Origin: Ruminococcaceae bacterium UBA6842
Lineage (GTDB): Bacteria; Bacillota; Clostridia; Oscillospirales; Acutalibacteraceae
Assembly: GCA_002451855.1 (NCBI GenBank)
Contig: DKDS01000100.1
Coordinates: 1 to 6,334 of the forward strand
Direction: 5' to 3'
Length of the DNA: 6,334 nucleotides
Shown here: piece by piece, positions 1 through 6,193 of the stretch
Position numbering within the stretch: the first letter of the stretch is position 1
Layout: every line of letters begins with the position of its first letter
Made by a program: the position numbers and the translations under genes
Notes under the pieces: generated by a model
The model's input: the letters and a program-made list of their open reading frames with translations, nothing else
Database searches by the model: none
Told to the model about the DNA's origin: nothing

Positions 1-897
1 GAAAAATTCGAAGCTTCGCTTTTGATTAGTGCGCAAACGGGCAATATAGCAGACGGCAATAAGGATTACGAAATAAACATTTATGTTCCCTCCGACGCCG
101 AGGCTTTTAAAGACTTTATGAATTTAAGGGAACGCAAGAGCCAAAACGCCTTGAAGCTTTGTGACGACAGCGTTATCATAACCGAAAAGTTTGCCTCTGT
201 CCACGGCATTAAAAGCGGCGATACGGTGGCTTTAAAAACCAAAAGCGGAAAATCGGCAAATGTAAAAATAGGCGGTATCTGTGAAAACTATATTCACAGC
301 TATGTTTATATGACCGACGGCTGTTACCGTGAAATGTTTGACGAATCACCCGATTACACTACCGTTATTGTAAAATCGGGAGCGGAGGAAAAAGCGCAGG
401 ACGGTATTATGAAGGAGCTGCTTAATCTCGGCGGTGTTTCAAACGCCTCTTTTTCGTCAAGCGTTATAGAAAGCTTTGACAATATGATTAAAAGCATAAA
501 TTACATTGTTTTGGTTTTGATTTTATCGGCCGGTATGCTTGCGTTTGTGGTTCTTTACAACCTTACAAACATTAATATAAGCGAGCGCACCAAGGAAATT
601 GCCACCATAAAGGTTCTTGGGTTTTATGACCGCGAGGTCAACAGCTATGTATGCCGTGAAACATACATTTTAAGCGTTATAGGCACGGCGCTCGGTCTGA
701 TACTGGGAATATTCCTGTGCAGATATGTGGTTTTGACTGCGGAAATCGAAATGGTTATGTTCGGCAGAAAGATTTATCCTATGTCGTTCGTTTATGCGGC
801 TTTGATTACGGTTTTGTTTACCGTAATAGTCAATTTCGCACTGTCGCCGAGGCTTAGAAGAATCGATATGGTTGAATCTATGAAATCGGTGGACTGA
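1..897 (+). CDS. ABC transporter permease, FtsX/MacB-like, C-terminal part (5' end outside window)
   Basis: This is the C-terminal 298 residues of an integral-membrane permease of the FtsX/MacB type. Such proteins pair with an ATPase to drive export, lipid handling or mechanotransmission, and the substrate cannot be read here. The frame is open from base 1, so the TTG at 22 is not the start. Numbering from the first visible codon, residues about 1-160 form a soluble extracytoplasmic domain (the MacB-type periplasmic-core position). Hydrophobic segments follow at about 167-187, 222-244 and 260-281, the usual last three helices of an FtsX domain. After the first comes the signature cytoplasmic stretch SERTKEIATIKVLGFYDREV, the coupling region typical of FtsX permeases. 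The C-terminus has the usual basic-residue pattern (SPRLRRIDMVESMKSVD). Clostridial relatives are often 700-1200 aa with two FtsX domains, so most of the gene, and probably its ATPase gene, should lie to the left. It is convergent with trkH and ends 13 nt before the shared terminator. The family call is firm, the substrate unknown. Confidence 0.9.
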   Translation, partial: EKFEASLLISAQTGNIADGNKDYEINIYVPSDAEAFKDFMNLRERKSQNALKLCDDSVIITEKFASVHGIKSGDTVALKTKSGKSANVKIGGICENYIHSYVYMTDGCYREMFDESPDYTTVIVKSGAEEKAQDGIMKELLNLGGVSNASFSSSVIESFDNMIKSINYIVLVLILSAGMLAFVVLYNLTNINISERTKEIATIKVLGFYDREVNSYVCRETYILSVIGTALGLILGIFLCRYVVLTAEIEMVMFGRKIYPMSFVYAALITVLFTVIVNFALSPRLRRIDMVESMKSVD

Positions 898-904
898 CTT
901 TATT

Positions 905-955
905 ACAAAAAATCGCCCTCCTAAGGCAGAACAAAACTGCCGCGGGAGGGCGATT
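905..955. terminator. Two-tier hairpin terminator between convergent genes, strongest for the minus-strand operon
   Basis: A perfect 11-bp stem is formed by 911-921 (AATCGCCCTCC) and 945-955 (GGAGGGCGATT). Inside it, a second perfect 5-bp stem (GGCAG at 925-929, CTGCC at 937-941) is separated by a small internal loop and closed by a 7-nt A-rich loop. Read on the minus strand, the stem is followed directly by a run of six T (two of them the last stem bases) and then GTAATA. This makes a classic intrinsic terminator 13 nt after the trkH stop. Read on the plus strand, the hairpin starts 13 nt after the permease stop and is followed by an AT-rich but broken tail (ATATTATAAATC), so it is probably a weaker terminator for that gene. 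It is the only notable structure in the 70-bp intergenic gap. Confidence 0.88.
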
Positions 956-967
956 ATATTATAAATC

Positions 968-2413
968 TTATTTATTTCTTGACCAAGCAGACGGCGACAA
1001 CGCTATAATAAGCGGGAAAATCTCAAGCCGTCCGAGGAGCATTGCAAAAGAAAGTACAAACTTTGCAAAATCCGAATAAGCCGAATAATTACTTGCCGGT
1101 CCCACCGCCGCAAGTCCCGGTCCTACGTTGTTAAAGCAGGAAACCGCCGCCGAAAAATTCGTTTCAAAGCTGAACGGCTCAAAGCTTAGGCACATAACGA
1201 CCGCCGCAAGGCAGAGAAAATAAATCAAAAAGTAATTGCTTACATTTTTTGAGGTTGTGCCGCCGACGCTTTTGCCCTCAAATCTTAAGGTGGTTATCGC
1301 TCTCGGATGAATAAGCCTTCTTATTTCATTTTGCACCATTCTGACCATCATAATAATACGGGAGACCTTCATACCTCCGGCAGTTGAGCCTGCGCATCCG
1401 CCCACAAACATCAAAAGCAGTAACAGGTATTTTGAAAAGGACGGCCACGCATTAAAATCAGCGGTTGCGTAACCCGTGGTTGATATAATCGACGAGACCT
1501 GAAAAAACGCCGCGCGCAGTGAATCCGAAAAGCTTGGGAACAGGTGTCTTATATTAAAGGTTATAAGCCCTGAAGAAACCGCAACTATTCCCACAAAGCA
1601 CCAAAGCTCGCTGCTCTTAAGCGCCGCCTTTATCTTCTTTGCAATAACAAGGTAGTAAAGGTTGAAGTTTATTCCGAACAGCACCATAAAAATCCCTATA
1701 ACCCACTGGAGATACGGTGAATATCCGGCTATGCTGTCCCTTTTAATTCCGAAGCCGCCCGTACCTGCCGTTCCGAACGAATGGAGCAGGCTTTCGAAAA
1801 ACGGCATACCGCCTAAGCATAAAAGTATTACCTCGATTACGGTCATAACCATATAAATAAGGTACAGAATAACCGCTGTGTCCTTAATTCTCGGCACAAG
1901 CTTACCCATTGTAGGTCCCGGCATTTCCGCCCTTAATATGTGGATAGGTCTTTCGGATACATTCGGTATAATTGCCGTAACAAAAACAATTATACCCATA
2001 CCGCCTATCCAGTGCGTAAAGCTTCGCCAAAACAGAACGCCGTGGCTGTGCGCCTCAACATCCTTTAAAATAGAGGCGCCTGTTGTAGTAAATCCGCTTA
2101 CGGTCTCGAAAAAAGCGTCCGCAAGAGACGGAATTTCGTCGCTTATCATAAACGGTATTGCGCCCACAAGCGAAAGCATCACCCAAGTGAACGCCACAAT
2201 TATAAAGCCCTCTTTCGCATAAATAACATGGGTACGGGGCTTATAAAAAAGCTTCGGTAAAATTCCGAGAACAAAGCCGATTACGGCGGCGGCAAGAAAA
2301 GCAAAGCACTCGCGCTCTTTGTAAATCGCGCTTATTACAGCCGGTAAGAGGAGCAGTACGGATTCTACCATAAGCATCATACCGACGGCGCTGAATATCA
2401 TTCTGCGGTTCAT
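968..2413 (-). CDS. trkH: TrkH-type potassium uptake channel subunit
   Basis: This is the membrane, ion-conducting subunit of a Trk potassium-uptake system, 481 aa, the usual length for TrkH. The fold has four M1-P-M2 repeats, and all four selectivity-filter loops are visible: FTTTGAS at about 108-114, GTAGTGGFG at 214-222, STTGYA at 311-316 and NNVGPG at 428-433. Each carries the filter glycine (G112, G217 or G219, G314, G431). The flexible gating segment of repeat 3 is present as GGCAGSTAGGMK (338-349), followed by the amphipathic SRIIMMVRMVQNEIRR stretch. The family C-terminal signature GRLEIFPLI is at 461-469. The first ATG is chosen over Met5 because GAGG (2421-2424) lies 7 nt upstream. 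The gene follows trkA after 4 bp and is the last gene before the terminator. A full-length double-RCK TrkA next door favours Trk over Ktr. No key residue appears to be missing. Confidence 0.96.
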   Translation of the reverse strand: MNRRMIFSAVGMMLMVESVLLLLPAVISAIYKERECFAFLAAAVIGFVLGILPKLFYKPRTHVIYAKEGFIIVAFTWVMLSLVGAIPFMISDEIPSLADAFFETVSGFTTTGASILKDVEAHSHGVLFWRSFTHWIGGMGIIVFVTAIIPNVSERPIHILRAEMPGPTMGKLVPRIKDTAVILYLIYMVMTVIEVILLCLGGMPFFESLLHSFGTAGTGGFGIKRDSIAGYSPYLQWVIGIFMVLFGINFNLYYLVIAKKIKAALKSSELWCFVGIVAVSSGLITFNIRHLFPSFSDSLRAAFFQVSSIISTTGYATADFNAWPSFSKYLLLLLMFVGGCAGSTAGGMKVSRIIMMVRMVQNEIRRLIHPRAITTLRFEGKSVGGTTSKNVSNYFLIYFLCLAAVVMCLSFEPFSFETNFSAAVSCFNNVGPGLAAVGPASNYSAYSDFAKFVLSFAMLLGRLEIFPLIIALSPSAWSRNK

Positions 2414-2417
2414 CTGC

Positions 2418-3779
2418 TCACCTCTGCTTTTCGGTAATATCCGAAAGGTCGTTAAGGCGAATACCGCTTGATATTACCACAACACGGTCGCCGGGCAGTA
2501 TCATATCGTCGCCCGACGGAATTATTGTTTTTCTGCCTCTTATTATTCCGGCAATAAGAACATTTGCCTTTGTCGGAAGCTCTTTAAACGGTATTTTTAT
2601 TACCTTGCTGTCTGAATTTACGGCAAATTCAAGCGCTTCGGCGTTACCGTTCATAAGCTTATAAAGGGTCTCAACCTTACTGCCCACCGAATTTTCAAGT
2701 GCACGGGCATATCTTACGACTACATCCGCAACCGTTCTTATCTGCGAGGCTACCGACTCTATTCCGAGCCTTGCCGCAGTGGGCAGAAATTCATTTCGGT
2801 TTACCTTTGCGATTACCTTAGGGACATTCTGCATTGTCGCAAAATACGAAAGAAGTATATTTTCCTCATCCATACCGGTGAGAGCCACAACAGCGTCTAC
2901 ACCGCCTATTCCCTCTTCAAGCAGCAGCTCCTGCCTTGCGGGGTCGCCGTTTATAATAACCGCCCCCGGCAGGGAAACGCTGAATTCCTTACAGCGTTCA
3001 CGGTCGGCGTCTATTATTTTAACCGAGTTGCCCGCCGCAAGCAAAAGCTTTGCGAGATAATACGAGGTGCGTGTGGCGCCCAAAAGCATTACATCTCTCG
3101 CCTGCTTTTGCAGAATACCGAGCTTTCTTAAAAGCCTTTGTATTTCAACCGAGGATGCGGTAATACCGATTTTGTCGCCGCTTTTGAGTACAAAATTACC
3201 GTCTGGTATATAAAGCTTATCCCCTCTTTGAACCGCGCATATAAGGAAATTATCGGGGTGCTTCTTTTTAAGCTCGATAAGGCTTACGCCGTCAAGCGGC
3301 GAATTTTCCCTTAAAATAAGCTCGACCATTTCAAAATTTCCTCTTGAAAAGGCTTCAACCTTTATTGCGCTCGGAAGCTTCAAAACATTGAAAAGCTCTC
3401 TCGAAACAAAGCGTTCGGGGTTTATCGCCATAGAAAGCCCCAATTCTTTTCTTAAAAAGGAAAGGCTTTTATCGTTGTATTCGGGGTTTCTTATTCTTGC
3501 TATCGTATGCGTAACGCCGAGACGCTTTGCGATAAAGCAGGTAAGCATATTGAACTCGTCCGACCCCGTAACCGCAATTAAAAGCTCGGAAATTCCCGCT
3601 TCCAACAAAACATCCGAATCGGTGCCGCTTCCGCAGACCGCCATAACATCATAAATGTTGGTTATTTCGGATATTACATCCTCGTCATTATCAATAGCAG
3701 TGATTTCGTGACCCTCGGCGAGTAAGGATTCAATAACGGTACAGCCTATTTTGCCGCAGCCGACAACCGTAATTTTCAT
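2418..3779 (-). CDS. trkA: Trk potassium uptake regulator TrkA, double RCK
   Basis: This is the cytosolic NAD(H)/nucleotide-binding subunit that assembles under TrkH and gates potassium uptake. At 453 aa it has the full TrkA length with two tandem RCK units. Unit 1 has a TrkA_N Rossmann domain at about 1-130, with a canonical glycine loop G7-C-G9-K-I-G12 and the ribose-binding acid at the end of strand 2 (D30), followed by a TrkA_C domain at about 140-215. Unit 2 has its Rossmann domain at about 229-345 and TrkA_C domain at about 365-442. In the second Rossmann loop the glycines are mostly replaced (GATRTS, 234-239), while the strand-2 acid (D257 in KIIDAD) is kept. Dinucleotide binding at this second site may therefore be altered or lost. 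The ATG has AAGGAG 10 nt upstream. The gene lies 7 bp after the U32 gene and 4 bp before trkH, so channel and regulator are made together. Confidence 0.96.
   Translation of the reverse strand: MKITVVGCGKIGCTVIESLLAEGHEITAIDNDEDVISEITNIYDVMAVCGSGTDSDVLLEAGISELLIAVTGSDEFNMLTCFIAKRLGVTHTIARIRNPEYNDKSLSFLRKELGLSMAINPERFVSRELFNVLKLPSAIKVEAFSRGNFEMVELILRENSPLDGVSLIELKKKHPDNFLICAVQRGDKLYIPDGNFVLKSGDKIGITASSVEIQRLLRKLGILQKQARDVMLLGATRTSYYLAKLLLAAGNSVKIIDADRERCKEFSVSLPGAVIINGDPARQELLLEEGIGGVDAVVALTGMDEENILLSYFATMQNVPKVIAKVNRNEFLPTAARLGIESVASQIRTVADVVVRYARALENSVGSKVETLYKLMNGNAEALEFAVNSDSKVIKIPFKELPTKANVLIAGIIRGRKTIIPSGDDMILPGDRVVVISSGIRLNDLSDITEKQR
2421..2426 (-). promoter_or_regulatory. trkH ribosome binding site inside the end of trkA
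   Basis: On the minus strand the sequence reads GCAGAGGTGAGCAGATG. The Shine-Dalgarno core AGAGG lies in the last codons of trkA, immediately before its TGA stop (2418-2420), with 7 nt between GAGG and the trkH ATG. The stop and the next start are 4 bp apart, an arrangement that commonly gives translational coupling. It also selects the first ATG over Met5 as the trkH start. Confidence 0.8.
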
Positions 3780-3786
3780 CTGTATT

Positions 3787-5019
3787 TTACTCCTTTTCAG
3801 CTTTCATTCTAAGCAATGAGCCCGTTTTCACAGGGCGTGAAAACGGAATTTTGATTTTCATCATCGGGTGCGGCGCACTTTCGACAGAAGCTCCGTTTTC
3901 ATCGAAAAGCTCGTTTGCCGTAACGGTAAACGGCTCGCTCCCCGGTTCAAGGCAGTCAAATTCCTGACCCTTTAAAAATTTATTTTTAAGCACCGCGGTA
4001 ATACAGCCGCCGCTGTACCCGTCCACAATAGCCGCAACCGAATAATCCCTTACATATCCCGCATTTTCATAGGTCTGTGAATTTTGCGGTCTGCCGAAAT
4101 AAAAACCGGTTGAATAATTGCGGTGGCTTATTTTATTTAGTTCTTCTGTAACCCAATCGGGGCATTTCCAATCGCCGTCTGACGATTTTAAGCTGTCAAG
4201 CGCACCTCTGTACGCATTGGCGGTTACCGCAACATAATAATGGGATTTTGCCCTGCCCTCGATTTTTATGCTGTCGATACCGCTTTCAGCCATTTTATCA
4301 AGCTGTTCCGCCATACACAAATCGTTTGCGTTGAGTATATAAGTGCCTTTATCGGTTTCGGTTATATCAAAATACTGACCCGGGCGCTTTTCCTCCATAA
4401 GCGAATAGCTCCAGCGGCACGGCTGCGCACAGTCTCCTCTGTTTGCGTCTCTTCCTGTCATATAGCTTGAAAGCAGACATCTTGCCGAAAACGAAATGCA
4501 CATAGCGCCGTGCGCAAATGCTTCCAATTTAAGCTTCTTCGGAGTTTTAGCCCTTATTTCCGCTATTTCTGAAAGCGACAGCTCACGGGCGAGAACCACC
4601 CTGTCCGCACCGAGATTGTAAAAGGCGTTTGCCGTCTCATAGTTACATATTCCCGACTGAACCGAAATATGCAGCTCAGCATTCGGAGCATATTTTTTAA
4701 CAAGTCCTATTGTACCGAGGTCGGCGGCAATGACGGCGTCCACACCGTAATCGTTAATACGGCTTAAAAAATCGGGCAGCCGCGGTATTTCCTCATTATG
4801 CGGAATGGTGTTACAGGCAATATGCACCTTAACGCCGTTTTTATGAGCGTACTCAATACCCTTTTTAAGATCCTCGTCGCCGAAATTAGAAGCCGCGGTA
4901 CGCATACCGAATTCCTCGCCCGCAAGATAAACGGCGTCCGCTCCGTAATCAACAGCCGCTTTAAGCCGTACTAAATCTCCCGCGGGGCAAAGAAGCTCGG
5001 GAATATTATCTGTCGCCAA
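3787..5019 (-). CDS. U32-family peptidase-like protein, probable TrhP-type tRNA U34 hydroxylation factor
   Basis: This is a 410-aa member of the U32 family. Although named peptidases, characterised members of this size (E. coli TrhP/YegQ, B. subtilis TrhP1/TrhP2) take part in prephenate-dependent 5-hydroxylation of uridine 34 in tRNA, and RlhA acts similarly on 23S rRNA. The family hallmark spans about 166-202 (EAFAHGAMCISFSARC, then NRGDCAQPCRW). It supplies C174, C181, C197 and C201, the positions associated with iron-sulfur cluster binding in this family. The N-terminal TIM-barrel features are ELLCPAGDLVRLKAAVDYGADAVYL at 8-32 and LHISVQSG at 116-123. The KIEGR motif is at 252-256. A C-terminal beta-barrel of the U32_C type covers about 320-405. 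The start is TTG (5017-5019), supported by AAGGAG 10 nt upstream and by the absence of a nearby ATG in frame. It overlaps mltG by 14 nt. TrhP2-like function is inferred from length and from the mltG neighbour. A collagenase-like protease role is less likely. Confidence 0.88.
   Translation of the reverse strand: MATDNIPELLCPAGDLVRLKAAVDYGADAVYLAGEEFGMRTAASNFGDEDLKKGIEYAHKNGVKVHIACNTIPHNEEIPRLPDFLSRINDYGVDAVIAADLGTIGLVKKYAPNAELHISVQSGICNYETANAFYNLGADRVVLARELSLSEIAEIRAKTPKKLKLEAFAHGAMCISFSARCLLSSYMTGRDANRGDCAQPCRWSYSLMEEKRPGQYFDITETDKGTYILNANDLCMAEQLDKMAESGIDSIKIEGRAKSHYYVAVTANAYRGALDSLKSSDGDWKCPDWVTEELNKISHRNYSTGFYFGRPQNSQTYENAGYVRDYSVAAIVDGYSGGCITAVLKNKFLKGQEFDCLEPGSEPFTVTANELFDENGASVESAPHPMMKIKIPFSRPVKTGSLLRMKAEKE
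3790..3795 (-). promoter_or_regulatory. trkA ribosome binding site formed by the last codons of the U32 gene
   Basis: The minus strand reads GAAAAGGAGTAA followed by AATACAG and the trkA ATG. The strong Shine-Dalgarno core AAGGAG is made by the last two sense codons (Lys-Glu) of the U32 gene, whose TAA stop follows at once. Spacing from GGAG to the ATG is 10 nt. Ribosomes ending on the U32 gene therefore stop on top of the trkA initiation region. Confidence 0.8.
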
Positions 5020-6175
5020 TCCAGTTGTTCTCCTTTTTAAGCCTGTTTATTGTGGCGTTGTGCTCGCTGAGCGTTTTAGTGTAATAAAACTTCATTTGAG
5101 CGTCGGTCACAAAATAGTAATAGCCGTCGTAATTCTTTGAAGGCTCCGCCGCCGCCTTTATGGAATTAAAGCTCGGCGAGCAAAGAGGTCCGGGCGGCAG
5201 TCCGTCGGACTGATAGGTGTCGTACTTACCCGAGCCGTAGGGATATTTTTGCGTAGGCGAGGACTGAAGCTTCGGGTACTCCGCCTTATTATTAAGACGG
5301 TTGCAGAATACCGCCGCCACATTCGCCATTTCTTCGGGGGCGCCGCCTGCTTCAAGTTCGACAAGCGAGGCGAGCGTCATACCCTCGTGAAGAGTGTAGC
5401 CGCTCTTTGTAAACTTCTCACGGATATTATCGGTAAGCTTGCTGTCAAGCGTTTTGAGCATTTTATCAACCGCAAGATGCGCACATTCCTTTGAGTCATA
5501 CGAATAAAAATCATAGGTTTCGGGGAAAAGATAACCCTCAAGACGGTAGTAAACCTTTTCCTGCGGAATTTGCTTTACAAAATCGTAGTCAAAGGTGCCG
5601 TGCTGTACCTCGTCGATAAAATCAGCCTTAGTGCAAACACCCTTTTCCTCAAGGATTTTTGCAATATCGTCAACGGTAGACATTTCGGGAATAGTCACCC
5701 TTGCGCTTTCAGCGGCAGAGCCCTCTTTTATAAGCATTTGTGAAAGCGCCTCATACCCAGCCTCGTTATTGAAATTGTAAACGCCGTATTTAAACTGACT
5801 GTCATAATGCTTAAGCTTGGCATAAACTCTGAAAAGAAAAGGTATTTTAACCGCGCCGCATTCCTTAAGCTGTTCGGCAATCGCCTTTGTTGATGTGCCC
5901 TTGCTTACCTCAACAACACATTCCGTTCCTCTGCCGAAGCCTATTCCCATATAATCCGCGCCCGCAAAAATTATGCCGAACGCAAGACCTACGGACACGA
6001 CAATAATGCTTACTATCCATACCGTTGTTTTAATTGCGTTTTTTCCGGCGGAATGTTTGGCTTTTTTGCCTTTATAAACCGCAGTCACAGGGGCTTCATC
6101 TATCTGAAAGCCCTTTCCGATGACAAAATCGTCATCCGAATCAATATTGCTTCCGTTAATGTTTTTATCGTCCAT
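5006..6175 (-). CDS. mltG: Endolytic murein transglycosylase MltG (YceG family)
   Basis: MltG is a membrane-anchored lytic transglycosylase that cleaves nascent glycan strands inside the chain and is thought to release or terminate growing peptidoglycan strands. The 389-aa protein has an acidic cytoplasmic tail (1-47), one transmembrane helix at about 48-71, a LysM-like subdomain at about 85-150 (VEVSKGTSTKAIAEQL onward) and the YceG catalytic domain from about 160. The catalytic motif aligns as LASLVELEAGG (268-278), and E273 matches the first glutamate of the family ASIVEKE motif. Further family signatures are RLEGYLFPETYDF (211-223), AAVFCNRL (287-294) and DGLPPGPLCSPSFNSIKAAA (324-343). 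Near the C-terminus, YYFVTDAQ, YYTKTLSEHN and INRL follow. ATG is preceded by GGAGAG (6180-6185) with 6 nt from GGAG. It starts 18 bp after the DJ-1-like gene and overlaps the U32 gene by 14 nt. All six cysteines lie after the membrane helix, which is unusual for an exported domain but common in strict anaerobes. Confidence 0.95.
   Translation of the reverse strand: MDDKNINGSNIDSDDDFVIGKGFQIDEAPVTAVYKGKKAKHSAGKNAIKTTVWIVSIIVVSVGLAFGIIFAGADYMGIGFGRGTECVVEVSKGTSTKAIAEQLKECGAVKIPFLFRVYAKLKHYDSQFKYGVYNFNNEAGYEALSQMLIKEGSAAESARVTIPEMSTVDDIAKILEEKGVCTKADFIDEVQHGTFDYDFVKQIPQEKVYYRLEGYLFPETYDFYSYDSKECAHLAVDKMLKTLDSKLTDNIREKFTKSGYTLHEGMTLASLVELEAGGAPEEMANVAAVFCNRLNNKAEYPKLQSSPTQKYPYGSGKYDTYQSDGLPPGPLCSPSFNSIKAAAEPSKNYDGYYYFVTDAQMKFYYTKTLSEHNATINRLKKENNWIGDR
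5029..5035 (-). promoter_or_regulatory. U32 gene ribosome binding site within mltG, selecting a TTG start
   Basis: The minus strand reads AAAAAGGAGAACAACTGGA followed by TTG. AAGGAGA lies inside the mltG coding sequence (its Lys-Lys-Glu-Asn codons near the C-terminus). GGAG is 10 nt from the TTG. No ATG or GTG in the U32 frame is better placed, so this site fixes the TTG as the probable initiation codon. The TTG lies upstream of the mltG stop codon (5006-5008), which gives a 14-nt overlap in a different frame. Confidence 0.75.
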
Positions 6176-6193
6176 TTTACTCTCCGCAAAAAA

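Noticed and set aside
22..24. TTG at 22 as the start of the permease
   Set aside because: The frame stays open to base 1, there is no Shine-Dalgarno sequence in front, and the protein would lack most of a normal permease. The gene is simply cut by the window edge.
1662..2222. Two plus-strand open frames (1662-1856 and 1878-2222) opposite trkH
   Set aside because: They are antisense to highly conserved TrkH codons including filter loops, have no family resemblance, and are best explained by the codon composition of the real gene.
2779..3654. Plus-strand open frames at 2779-3060 and 3388-3654 opposite trkA
   Set aside because: They mirror the conserved TrkA reading frame. The translations are low-complexity, rich in Ser and Pro, and resemble no known protein.
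4240..4952. Open frames at 4240-4470 (+) and 4764-4952 (-) inside the U32 gene
   Set aside because: Both overlap conserved U32 coding sequence in other frames and resemble no known protein.
5158..5780. Open frames at 5158-5364 (-), 5249-5494 (+) and 5595-5780 (+) inside mltG
   Set aside because: They are frame shadows of the conserved YceG domain with no recognisable protein features.
6176..6193. AT-rich gap before mltG as a possible promoter or terminator
   Set aside because: Only 18 bp long, it holds the mltG ribosome-binding site and a T-run without a hairpin. There is no room for -35/-10 boxes, and none is recognisable just upstream.
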